Under the pieces are notes generated by a model. It was not told the DNA's origin and made no database searches. It worked only from the letters and a program-made list of their open reading frames with translations. From NCBI GenBank assembly GCA_964462945.1, contig CAYWZW010000072.1, positions 1-26,771 of the forward strand: a stretch of DNA of 26,771 nt, written 5' to 3'. This document shows positions 1 through 6,965 of the stretch, in pieces; the stretch's first letter is position 1; every line of letters begins with the position of its first letter. Made by a program: the position numbers and the translations under genes. This stretch comes from GCA-020343675 sp964462945 (lineage in GTDB: Bacteria > Planctomycetota > Phycisphaerae > Sedimentisphaerales > Anaerobacaceae).

Positions 1-409
1 GCAATCGCTCTTGCGTGCTCAGCTTGTACCGGTCGCAGTACTCGGTGATCGGGATTCCCTTGACGTATTCCATCGCGAAGTAGGGCCGGCCCGTCTCCGT
101 CGCCCCGGCATCGAACACACGGGCGATATTGGGATGATCCAGCATCGCCAGGGCCTGCCGCTCTGTCTCAAAGCGGGCAATGACCTGCTTGGTGTCCATC
201 CCCGGCTTGACCACCTTCAGGGCTACCAGCCGCTTGATGGGATGCTGCTGCTCGGCCAGGTAAACCATCCCGAAGCCGCCTTCCCCCAGGACACTCAGCA
301 GCTTGTAGCATCCGATGCTGCTACCCAGCTCATACATGGGCTTGGTGGAATCCAGGGTCCGAGAGGGATCCTCCGCCTCTTGCCCGATATGGTCATCGTT
401 CTGGCCCAT
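1..409 (-). CDS. Ser/Thr protein kinase, N-terminal part (cut by window edge)
   Basis: The reverse strand reads 136 codons from ATG at 409 to the window edge and encodes the N-lobe of a eukaryotic-type Ser/Thr kinase. Visible motifs are the glycine loop GEGGFGMVY (residues 42-50), the VALKVVK strand with the ATP-binding lysine at 65, the ERQALAMLDHPNIARVFDAG helix-C region with a likely salt-bridge glutamate at 83, and the hinge MEYVKG (113-118). The wording is typical of planctomycete kinases, which often carry WD40, TPR or membrane regions after the catalytic domain; that part lies outside the window. A GGGAG ribosome site sits seven bases before the ATG. In the family such kinases phosphorylate Ser/Thr on cytosolic targets. 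The substrate here is unknown. Confidence 0.9.
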   Translation of the reverse strand, partial: MGQNDDHIGQEAEDPSRTLDSTKPMYELGSSIGCYKLLSVLGEGGFGMVYLAEQQHPIKRLVALKVVKPGMDTKQVIARFETERQALAMLDHPNIARVFDAGATETGRPYFAMEYVKGIPITEYCDRYKLSTQERL

Positions 410-445
410 AAGAAGTCTCCCGCCATATCCTGATCTGGCGCACCG

Positions 446-475
446 ACTCTACAAGGGGAAAAACCGTCTTGTCAA
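446..475 (-). promoter_or_regulatory. Sigma-70-type promoter of the kinase gene
   Basis: On the minus strand, TTGACA (475-470) and TAGAGT (451-446) are separated by 18 bases. The predicted start of transcription is near 438, giving a leader of about 30 bases before the kinase ATG at 409. The -35 box is perfect and the -10 box matches four of six bases. Confidence 0.55.
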
Positions 476-580
476 TAAGAAAACCGAGGTCAGTCGAGAG
501 AAATTCTCTATTCGTGAAAAGGGCCAGACCTATTCCTTATAGGAGTCTGTGATCACTTCGTCGAAAAATGATAATCGAGA

Positions 581-616
581 GAGACGCCCTGTTGGCCGGC
601 GAAACCATCGCGTCTC
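581..616 (-). terminator. Possible terminator after the DUF1080 lipoprotein gene
   Basis: GAGACGC (581-587) and GCGTCTC (610-616) form a 7-bp stem with a 22-base loop, about 20 bases past the stop at 636. On the minus strand it is followed after a short gap by an ATTTTTC run. The loop is long and the T-run is offset, so it is a weak candidate. Confidence 0.3.
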
Positions 617-635
617 GCTGACCGGACGGATGACT

Positions 636-1415
636 TCACTCTCTGATGAAAATGTGGCGGAACTGGAGGAAAGATGCTCCCCATTCTCCGTCCTTGCGAT
701 CACCGTGATGCTGCAAGGCAATTGGCCCCTGAGCCGGGACGCCAGGCAACTGAGCGTTATCGAGGACAAGCTTCCCGTTGAGCGTAACCGTCAGGCGGTC
801 GGCCTTCATGATGATATAGAAAGTGTTCCATTGACCAGTCGGCCGGTCCGCCTTGACCTTTGGGGTCACCCCGGCGTGGACCTCGGGCGAAAACGCCGGA
901 TCGGTACGATAGCCCCACACCTCGCCCGAACCGGCCGGCCAGCACCAGATGTTCACTTGAGACTTGTGCTGGCCGCGGAGAAAGATCCCCGAATCCGTGT
1001 TCGGGACCTCGATCAGCACTTCCTTGCCGGAATCGTCCTTTTTGTACGTCCCATCGGGCAGAATAATCTTGGCCGCCCGGTTGATATAGGGACTCTCCTT
1101 GATCCGCCAGTCCACCAGCAGCTCGAAGTCGCCGTAGCTCCTGGTGCTCCACAAGTTCCTATCGCCCGGTCCCTCGTGGGGGTCACAGTCGATGACTCCC
1201 TCGACAATTTGCCAATCCTGGTTCTCGGACTGCTGCACCTTCCAGCCATCCAGGTCAATTCCGTTGAACAGCGGGACGAACCCTTCCGGCGCGACCTCCT
1301 CGCCTGGTCCTGCCGCGGCGAGTGGCTTGGAGATGGGCGTCTGGATCGGTTGGTGGCACGAAGGGGTCACCAGAAGAAAACTGGTAAGCAACAGTAAGCA
1401 TGGTATGATGCGCAC
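636..1415 (-). CDS. DUF1080 (3-keto-disaccharide hydrolase-like) exported protein, probable lipoprotein
   Basis: This 259-aa protein starts with a short hydrophobic signal (MRIIPCLLLLTSFLLVTPSC) ending in a cysteine at residue 20. It is probably a lipoprotein, though the proline at -2 makes a poor lipobox. From about residue 45 it is one DUF1080/PF06439 domain, a concanavalin-like beta-sandwich: 'FVPLFNGIDLDGWKV', 'WQIVEGVIDC', 'NTDSGIFLRGQ', 'GQWNTFYIIMKADRLTVTLNGK' and a closing 'PIALQHHG...FRHIFIRE'. Members are abundant in Planctomycetota and are annotated as 3-keto-disaccharide hydrolases or sugar-binding proteins that act outside the cytoplasm; the exact substrate cannot be read here. 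It is the last gene of a possible minus-strand run with the EF-Tu-like gene and the second DUF1080 gene, with a gap of 118 bp before it. Confidence 0.88.
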   Translation of the reverse strand: MRIIPCLLLLTSFLLVTPSCHQPIQTPISKPLAAAGPGEEVAPEGFVPLFNGIDLDGWKVQQSENQDWQIVEGVIDCDPHEGPGDRNLWSTRSYGDFELLVDWRIKESPYINRAAKIILPDGTYKKDDSGKEVLIEVPNTDSGIFLRGQHKSQVNIWCWPAGSGEVWGYRTDPAFSPEVHAGVTPKVKADRPTGQWNTFYIIMKADRLTVTLNGKLVLDNAQLPGVPAQGPIALQHHGDRKDGEWGASFLQFRHIFIRE

Positions 1416-1533
1416 GACCGTGTTCCTTTTCCGACCTGCCTATCCGGAAACTGGCAGGAAATTTGATTTCGACCGACATAGGCTGTGATGGAAGTATTGC
1501 GGCGGAATTAGCCCTGCGGGTGCAAGGTTCCAA

Positions 1534-1788
1534 TCAGCCAGCAATCTTATAGACTTTGTCGCCCTTCCTTATCCGCTCGGGCACCTTCACTCCAACGGAG
1601 TCTCCAGCCTTGGCCTCTTCGACGCGTACATTGCCAATTTGCATCGAATCGACATTTAGCTCAAGGTCAGTAGTATGACCCTTAATGTGGATTTTATCTC
1701 CCAGTTTCAAGGATGCGGTTAACTGGATGGCGGCTACCACGGGTCGGGCAAAGAAATCCGCTACTTCTCCAATTATTTCCTCGGACAT
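1534..1788 (-). CDS. Stand-alone EF-Tu domain-2-like beta-barrel protein
   Basis: An 84-aa cytosolic protein beginning MSEEIIGEVADFF. The sequence 'AAIQLTASLKLGDKIHIKGHTTDLELNVDSMQI', then 'AKAGDSVGVKVPERIRKGDKVYKI', is the OB-like barrel of translation GTPase domain 2 without any G domain. Such proteins are annotated as 'translation elongation factor-like protein' and occur in many bacteria and archaea; their function is not established. The ATG at 1788 is preferred to the in-frame ATGs at 1812 and 1794, because a GGAG lies eight bases before it and only two bases before the 1794 codon. It sits between two DUF1080 genes, 35 bp after the upstream one, so co-transcription is likely. Confidence 0.85.
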   Translation of the reverse strand: MSEEIIGEVADFFARPVVAAIQLTASLKLGDKIHIKGHTTDLELNVDSMQIGNVRVEEAKAGDSVGVKVPERIRKGDKVYKIAG

Positions 1789-1823
1789 TTGCATATCTCC
1801 ATTTCGTGCCAATTGCCTTTGTT

Positions 1824-2852
1824 TCAGTCACGCGTACTCTTGATAATTGGTGTGAGAACAATATTTCGATAACTAATGGCTGTGTGGTCACCTTGCAGAT
1901 AAATGGGGCCGGGAATCAATTCATCGGACCAGAGCGCGCCGCCGGTGCAACCAAGAAGCGGCTTATTGTCAATAATAACCTTGTTGTTCAGCTCCACCGT
2001 CACGTGACGGTCCAAGAGTGTGATATTCATGGTCTGCCACTGACCGGCCGGCTTCTCCGCGTTCACGGCAGGAGTGATGCGGCTGTAGATCGCCCCCATG
2101 TTATGGGAGTCGAGATCCTTGCCGTAGCTGTCGCCGACCTGAACCTCGTAGATACCTCGCAGATAGACCCCGCTGTTGCCCTTCTCGGGGACGTTCACTT
2201 CAAGTTTCAGATTGAAATCTTCGAAATCGGCTACCGTGCGAAGGTTGCCATAGGAAACACGACGTTGTCCCTCGTGCTGAATGGGCCTATTGACAAGCAC
2301 TCCATCTTCCACGGACCAACCGCTTGTCTGGCCCGGATTGGTCAGCTTCCAGCCGTCCAGATTGGCTCCATTCAACAGTGCAATCGGTTTGCCGTATTTG
2401 ACCTGGGATAGATCCGGTTTCGCAGGCAGCGGAGGTATCCGCTTTCCGGTGAATTCACTCCGGCTGACGCCCATTCCGTCTGAGCGAGGCCGGATTTGTG
2501 TCAGGTGCAGGTTGTCTCCGGAAACCTTCGCAACAATCGTTTCCGCCAGTACATGCGTCCGGATCACTTTGCCGCCGGCGTCTTTGCGCTCGACCTTATT
2601 GACGCGCGTGATATTCAGACGGTCTTCGTCCATATAGACGCTATCCACGGGAACTACACTGCCTCCACCCCAGAGAATACTGGCGTCCAGATAGCCATTT
2701 TCTTGTGTGACACCCAACCAACCAGCGTCTCCGCCGGGAATTGTCAACGCCCAGCGTCCTACATAAGGATTAGCGGTTTGAGCGGCATGAACAGATACAC
2801 AGGTGATCCAGAGGGCCAAGAAAATCGGGACATAACGGATGCTCTTATTCAT
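1824..2852 (-). CDS. Secreted DUF1080 (3-keto-disaccharide hydrolase-like) protein with N-terminal extension
   Basis: A 342-aa protein with a Sec signal peptide (hydrophobic residues 8-22, cleavage likely after VHA at 23). Residues 28-140 form an extra N-terminal module ('NPYVGRWALTIPGGDAGWLGV', 'SVVPVDSVYMDEDRLNITRV') that looks like a lipocalin-like or barrel domain seen before DUF1080 in planctomycetes. The DUF1080 domain follows from about 155: 'PIALLNGANLDGWKL', 'GWSVEDGVLVN', 'FNLKLEVNVPEKGNSGVYLRG', 'GQWQTMNITLLDRHVTVELNNK' and 'PIYLQGDHTAISYRNIVLTPI'. It probably acts in the periplasm or outside the cell on keto-glycosides. The upstream AAAGG is a modest ribosome site. Confidence 0.88.
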   Translation of the reverse strand: MNKSIRYVPIFLALWITCVSVHAAQTANPYVGRWALTIPGGDAGWLGVTQENGYLDASILWGGGSVVPVDSVYMDEDRLNITRVNKVERKDAGGKVIRTHVLAETIVAKVSGDNLHLTQIRPRSDGMGVSRSEFTGKRIPPLPAKPDLSQVKYGKPIALLNGANLDGWKLTNPGQTSGWSVEDGVLVNRPIQHEGQRRVSYGNLRTVADFEDFNLKLEVNVPEKGNSGVYLRGIYEVQVGDSYGKDLDSHNMGAIYSRITPAVNAEKPAGQWQTMNITLLDRHVTVELNNKVIIDNKPLLGCTGGALWSDELIPGPIYLQGDHTAISYRNIVLTPIIKSTRD

Positions 2853-3162
2853 AAGAGGTACCTTTCAGAGTATTTGATGGCAAATCCGAACAAGTAACGA
2901 ACCTGGTGCAGGCCACCGTAGATAAGTTGCTAACTGCGACTTCCTGTTAATCTCGGCTGAACTACACCGCTGAGCCTCATTTCCGGTAGAATACCAAGGC
3001 TCTCTCGAAAATTCAATGCGAAAACATCGCTATCCCGGCCAGGAACGACCATCGCCAAGTCAGGGGCGCGGGTGCGGGTCTCCAGCAAACCGCGGCCCGG
3101 CAGTCTCCGATCGGGCTCGGGTGTTGGTGGTGGGCTGGCTATTCCTTCGCTCAAGGGTTACA
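2853..3162. other. Intergenic spacer between tadA and the DUF1080 operon
   Basis: 310 bp with no convincing gene. A 74-codon open frame on the minus strand (2930-3154) is proline/arginine rich, has no ribosome site and no recognisable motif. I looked for an SRP RNA, which often neighbours tadA, and did not find its conserved core. It presumably holds the end of the tadA transcript and the promoter of the DUF1080 genes. Confidence 0.5.
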
Positions 3163-3663
3163 TTACAGCAGAAAGTCACTCCCATTGTCTTTCGAGGCAG
3201 CTTTGTCTAAGCGTTTTTTCTGAAAAAAATCATGCAATAGTTGGCCGCATTCATCCGCCAATACGCCTGAAGTTACCTCAAGTCTGTGATTTAGTCTCTT
3301 ATCTCTGACGATGTCATACAGGCTGCCGCAGGCGCCGGTCTTTGGATCATCACAGCCGTAAACGAGCCTATCCATCCTTGCCAGAACAAGCGCCCCGGCA
3401 CACATCGGGCACGGCTCAAGCGTCACGTACATGGTGCATCCGTTAAGATGCCAGTTTTCAAGGGCTGCGGCGGCTTGTGTCAGGGCGATGATCTCCGCGT
3501 GAGCGGTCGGGTCCTGAAGCTGCTCTCGCTGATTGTATGCGCGGCCGATTATTTGCCCGTCTTTGACAATGACCGCCCCAATCGGCACATCGCCGTTTTC
3601 CTGAGCGATCCCAGCTTGCTCAATAGCCAGCCTCATAAACCGTTCGTTGTCTATTTTTTCCAT
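3163..3663 (-). CDS. tadA: tRNA-specific adenosine deaminase
   Basis: A 166-aa cytosolic enzyme of the cytidine/deoxycytidylate deaminase fold. It converts adenosine-34 to inosine in the tRNA-Arg(ACG) anticodon. The zinc and catalytic signature is complete: HAE at 55-57, with H55 a zinc ligand and E57 the proton shuttle, and PCPMC at 84-88, with C85 and C88 as the other ligands. The family block 'GDVPIGAVIVKDG' (24-36) and the 'MDRLVYGCDDPKTGACGSLYDI' segment are also present. Length is normal for TadA. The GGAG before ATG 3663 is only one base from the start, which is tight, but the N-terminus aligns with the family and no better start exists. Confidence 0.95.
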   Translation of the reverse strand: MEKIDNERFMRLAIEQAGIAQENGDVPIGAVIVKDGQIIGRAYNQREQLQDPTAHAEIIALTQAAAALENWHLNGCTMYVTLEPCPMCAGALVLARMDRLVYGCDDPKTGACGSLYDIVRDKRLNHRLEVTSGVLADECGQLLHDFFQKKRLDKAASKDNGSDFLL

Positions 3664-3842
3664 ACTCCAAATAGACAGATGCTGCTTCTATATACACAAA
3701 TCAAGCGAATTCACAAGATTTAAAGCTATGCACCGTTTTCCTCGGCGATTTTCGCGGCCTCAATTGCTGCCTGCATGTATTGTCTGTCTTGTTTTTCGCT
3801 ATTCACTGACCCTGGAGTACAAAAAGCCGGCAGGTGTGTATA

Positions 3843-5945
3843 TTACCGCTTCTTTTTACCGATTAACTCGTCGGCCAGTTCACGGGCGCCATAGACCTTC
3901 CGCAGAGCCTCAACAACGGCCTGAGAATTAACGGAGATCGCCCGGGCCTGAACGTCCGTGTAAGCAAAGTCGAGCACAAACCACTGAAGGTTGCCGTCAA
4001 AAATGATGCCGACAAACTCGCCCTGCCGGTTGACAACGGGGCTGCCCGAATTGCCCATGATGATGTCCGCGGTGGAGACGAAATTAAATGGAGTGCTCAG
4101 GTCGAGTTTGTCTTTCCGGTCGATCCAGCGCTGAGGCAGATCAAACGGCGGTTTGTAATGGTGGGCGGCCGCTCGCTCGTAGAGACCGGCGAAGGTGGTT
4201 TGAAACGGAACCACCTGCCCGTTTTCCTCGTAGCCTTTCACCGTGCCGAACGCCAGACGCAGCGTGAAAGTCGCGTCAGGGTACAAACCGGTCTTCTCCA
4301 GGGCGAACCTGGCCTGGGCAATCTTGGCATGAGCCTGTTGCTTAATCTCATCCTGGGCTTCGATGATTTTTCGCACGGTGCGTGCCTCAGGATCAACCAG
4401 TTTGGCCAGCTCGATCATGGGATCGCGCGCCGCTTCCACCTCGGACGGCGTTGCCGCGTAAAGCCTCTTGCGAAGCGCCACATCTTTCAATTTAGTCCCC
4501 AAAACCAGTTCGCCAGCACGAGTTCGCGGCGACTTGCCTGACAACACCTTTTGAACCAACGGGTGCGAATAGCCCAGTTGTCCGACCAGCCAAGTCAAAG
4601 AATCAGCCAGTTTGAGTTGCTCGAAATCGTCGTAGAGGGGTTCCTCCGAAAATAGTTGGAATTCCAAAGATTCAAGGTTAGAGTCGCGGAATTCGCGCAG
4701 CCGCTCTCCATTGGGCTTGGTATTCTCCTCCACCGCCCGAGCGATGGTACGCGCAATGTCGAAAAGGGTACTGTTGAACCCATCTGCTGTTTCGCTGAAC
4801 CAATGTGCTCTTTCGAGGAGCTTATACAGTTGTGAGTTGCGTGCAATGACCTGTTGCGCGTCAGCAATGTGACCCCAAGCCAACAGGGCTTCCTTTGTAT
4901 TGGGCTCTTGGGCCACGGCGGCACGCAGTTTCTGTTCGGCAGTCTGCTTTTGCACCATGAGCTGAGGGGCCAGCAAGCCTGCGAACATGCCCTCCATCGC
5001 CTTGCGGAAGTTTTGAACGCCATACAGGGTGGCTTTCGCGCGACGAGCGTTCTCATCGCTCCGCGCGCTATACGCCAGCAATGTCACTTCCAGGTCGTAC
5101 AACCGCTGTAGGGCACAGGGAAAATATTGATCACGAAGGTATTCCAATTCGGCCGCGGTCAGTTGCCGGCTGCTGTTGCCCGGATGGCCTGAAACAAAAA
5201 CCAAGTCTCCTTCGCTTACCCCACCGAGGCTCCATTTGAGGTAATGCTCAACCTTGGCGGGTTTGCCGTTTTCGTAGGCCCGAAACAGACAGATATCGAG
5301 GTCGAAGCGGGGGTACTCGAAATTATCAGGGTCGCCGCCGAAAAAGGCGATTTGGTATTCCGGAGCGAACACCAGACGCACATCGGTGTATTTCTTAAAG
5401 CGGTATAAATGATATTTCCCGCCCTGGTAAAGGGTGACCACATCGCTGCGCAAGCTCGTCTTTTGGAGGGATTCCTTTTCGATTTCCGCCATGACCGCCC
5501 GGCGGGCAGCAAAAGCATCCTCGGCATTCATGCCGGGTTTGACCGCCGCGTTGACCCTGTCGGTCACATCTTCGATGCTGACCAGCACATTCAACTCCAA
5601 ATCTAAACACCGTTTCTCTTGCGCCAAGCTGTGGGCATAAAATCCATCCCGATAATAATCGTGCTTGGCGTCGCTGAATTTCTGCAGCGCATCGGCCCCA
5701 ATGTGGTGGTTCGTGATAATCAAGCCGCCCACAGACACGAACGAACCCGACCCACCGCTGTTAAATCGCACCGAAGATTTTTGAACGTGCTCTAACCAGA
5801 CCGTCGTCGGTTCAAATCCGTATTTGTCCTTCAACAATCCACTCGGCGGGTCATTGTAAAGCCACATACCCTCGTCGGCACTTGCAATGGTATTGGCGAT
5901 TAGGATAATGAACACTAACATCAGTTTCTTGAACGCTGTTCTCAT
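3843..5945 (-). CDS. S46 family dipeptidyl-peptidase (DPP7/DPP11 type), exported
   Basis: A 700-aa serine peptidase that removes dipeptides from peptide N-termini in the periplasm or at the surface. The start at 5945 has AAGGGG eight bases upstream and gives a clean signal peptide (cleavage likely after ASA at 23); a longer frame from 5978 lacks such a site. Catalytic elements of the split chymotrypsin-like fold are visible: the TNHH histidine motif (78-81), 'FFGGDPDNFEYPRFDLD' with the catalytic Asp, and GNSGSP with the nucleophile at about Ser633. The long helical cap typical of S46 lies between. The motif FDGN (about 650-653) carries Gly where DPP11 enzymes have Arg, which in the family favours hydrophobic P1 residues (DPP7-like) over Asp/Glu. 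Specificity is inferred from that one position. Confidence 0.93.
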   Translation of the reverse strand: MRTAFKKLMLVFIILIANTIASADEGMWLYNDPPSGLLKDKYGFEPTTVWLEHVQKSSVRFNSGGSGSFVSVGGLIITNHHIGADALQKFSDAKHDYYRDGFYAHSLAQEKRCLDLELNVLVSIEDVTDRVNAAVKPGMNAEDAFAARRAVMAEIEKESLQKTSLRSDVVTLYQGGKYHLYRFKKYTDVRLVFAPEYQIAFFGGDPDNFEYPRFDLDICLFRAYENGKPAKVEHYLKWSLGGVSEGDLVFVSGHPGNSSRQLTAAELEYLRDQYFPCALQRLYDLEVTLLAYSARSDENARRAKATLYGVQNFRKAMEGMFAGLLAPQLMVQKQTAEQKLRAAVAQEPNTKEALLAWGHIADAQQVIARNSQLYKLLERAHWFSETADGFNSTLFDIARTIARAVEENTKPNGERLREFRDSNLESLEFQLFSEEPLYDDFEQLKLADSLTWLVGQLGYSHPLVQKVLSGKSPRTRAGELVLGTKLKDVALRKRLYAATPSEVEAARDPMIELAKLVDPEARTVRKIIEAQDEIKQQAHAKIAQARFALEKTGLYPDATFTLRLAFGTVKGYEENGQVVPFQTTFAGLYERAAAHHYKPPFDLPQRWIDRKDKLDLSTPFNFVSTADIIMGNSGSPVVNRQGEFVGIIFDGNLQWFVLDFAYTDVQARAISVNSQAVVEALRKVYGARELADELIGKKKR

Positions 5946-6062
5946 ATTTCGTACCCCTTCTGCTGCCACTGACGGCAAAGAACAACAGATTCTATGTAGA
6001 TACTCATAGACACAAAAACGGCCGTAACACGCTTAAAACCGCAATCTTCGTTGAAAATAAAA

Positions 6063-6110
6063 CACCCCCAAGGGGAGTCGAACCCCTTAGCGGGAATTCC
6101 AAAGTCTTTG
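6063..6110 (-). other. tRNA 3'-end-like hairpin (T-arm plus acceptor-like strand), possible remnant or att site
   Basis: The minus strand carries a 6-bp stem AAGGGG/CCCCTT (6070-6088) around the loop TTCGACT, which fits a tRNA T-loop. It is followed by GGGGGTG (6069-6063), as an acceptor 3' strand would be. No matching 5' half (acceptor CACCCCC, D-arm, anticodon arm) is present within the preceding 90 bases. It may be the 3' scrap of a tRNA left by integration or rearrangement, or simply a hairpin in the S46 gene leader about 120 bp upstream of its start. Confidence 0.35.
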
Positions 6111-6198
6111 TCAATAAAAAGCTTACGGAAAAGGCAAATCCCGTTTTGGCCACTGGCTTGGACAAAATCCTGCGCCATTATCCCGAATTGAGAGAGGT

Positions 6199-6396
6199 TG
6201 TCAAGTTCTGGCCGGACAATCTCCTCACGACCTGTCCGGATCAATGTTTGATGTATTGCTCCGGATTACGGAAGGCAGGATAAGGCGTCCACGGGAGGTT
6301 GACAGGTCAATAAACGGCGAACTGGAGGCCCTTCTGCTTACGGCCCTTGCCCAGAACCCGGATGGACACTACCGAAAAAGAGGTGGAGATTCTTGA
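6199..6396 (+). pseudogene. Ser/Thr protein kinase C-lobe fragment
   Basis: The plus strand encodes 'VLAGQSPHDLSGSMFDVLL', then 'ITEGRIRRPREVDRSINGE' and 'LEALLLTALAQNPDGHY', closing at TGA 6396. This is the subdomain X-XI end of a planctomycete Ser/Thr kinase ('LLTGQ-P-...RP...IN.E.E.I.LK.LA..P..RY'). The consensus lysine before ALA is Thr and the RY motif is HY. Everything upstream (N-lobe, HRD and DFG motifs) is missing, and the usual following 'QSAGELA' helix is scrambled into a frame that stops. The fragment starts at an 11-base direct repeat, TGTCAAGTTCT (6199-6209), repeated at 6425-6435. It is a decayed piece of another kinase gene, not part of the one at the left edge. Confidence 0.6.
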
Positions 6397-6419
6397 CACT
6401 GCCTTAGAGTGGCAATGCT

Positions 6420-6893
6420 TCAGGTGTCAAGTTCTCGGTGTAGCACGCCGATATAAACAAAACAGGAGAGCCGTTTGAACGGCTTTCCTTCAGGTCGGCA
6501 TCGCCGAGGATACGGTGACTTCATTAGCTTCGATAGATCCGGTTCTGAGCCGGCCATGCGCCGGAGCTGCGTGTCGATAGAGCCATCCTTTTTTGTGGTC
6601 TTCAAAGACACCCAGGCAAAGTCCATTCGTTCGGCGGCTTTGCAGATAGCGGCCCACCACTGCTCGGGAGTACGTGCGTCGCGAAAGTGAAGCTGAGCCT
6701 GCTCGAAGTTTATCTGATACCGTTTGCGCTGGCCGGCCATCCGGTATTTGTTCTGCAGCCCGGCGGAGAGCAGGGTCATCACATAGATTATGATAACGAC
6801 GTGACGCCGCTTGAGGCCCGGCCGCCGGAACAAAGCCTGAAGAATTCTGCCGTAATTGTCGGGCCGGCTATTTGCTTGGGCGGACGTTGTCAA
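6420..6893 (-). pseudogene. C-terminal remnant of a WecA/MraY-like glycosyl-phosphate transferase
   Basis: The 157-codon frame reads 'RRPGLKRRHVVIIIYVMTLL' near residue 28, then 'FEQAQLHFRDARTPEQWWAA' and 'ICKAAERMDFAWVSLKTT'. This resembles the last membrane helix and the soluble tail that planctomycetes attach to undecaprenyl-phosphate GlcNAc-1-phosphate transferases. The catalytic membrane part is absent. The frame also runs through a terminator hairpin at 6465-6488. A neighbouring frame instead reads EVTVSSAMPT and stops just before that hairpin, so a frameshift close to the original end is likely. mprF now begins just beyond its truncated 5' end. The assignment rests on remembered family features; the broken state is more certain than the identity. 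Confidence 0.45.
6450..6488 (-). terminator. Rho-independent terminator
   Basis: GGAGAGCCGTT (6465-6475) and AACGGCTTTCC (6478-6488) form an 11-bp stem with one G-U pair. On the minus strand it is followed by TGTTTTGTTTATATC, a good U-rich tail. It would have ended transcription of the WecA-like gene whose remnant overlaps it. Confidence 0.6.
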
Positions 6894-6915
6894 GAGCCGT
6901 GTCCCATGATAGAAT
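6887..6915 (+). promoter_or_regulatory. Sigma-70-type promoter of mprF
   Basis: TTGTCA (6887-6892), a 17-base spacer and TAGAAT (6910-6915). Transcription would begin near 6922, after the alternative in-frame ATG at 6906, so this supports the mprF start at 6966. Confidence 0.5.
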
Positions 6916-6965
6916 CACGGACAAAACCGGGCATTTCGTATCGCCGTGGGCAGGCTAACGTTCCT

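Noticed and set aside
549..1397. 282-codon plus-strand open frame
   Set aside because: It is antisense to the DUF1080 lipoprotein gene, with no ribosome site or domain.
2853..3162. SRP RNA gene next to tadA
   Set aside because: The conserved GGAAGG-AGCAG core and its closing stems could not be found on either strand, so the common neighbour of tadA is not supported here.
6063..6150. Complete tRNA gene on the minus strand
   Set aside because: Only the T-arm and an acceptor-like 3' strand are present. No 5' acceptor strand, D-arm or anticodon arm fits upstream.
6687..6965. MprF extended to an upstream ATG at 6687
   Set aside because: The extra 93 residues are antisense to the WecA-like remnant, lack a membrane or MprF match, and precede the promoter at 6887-6915.
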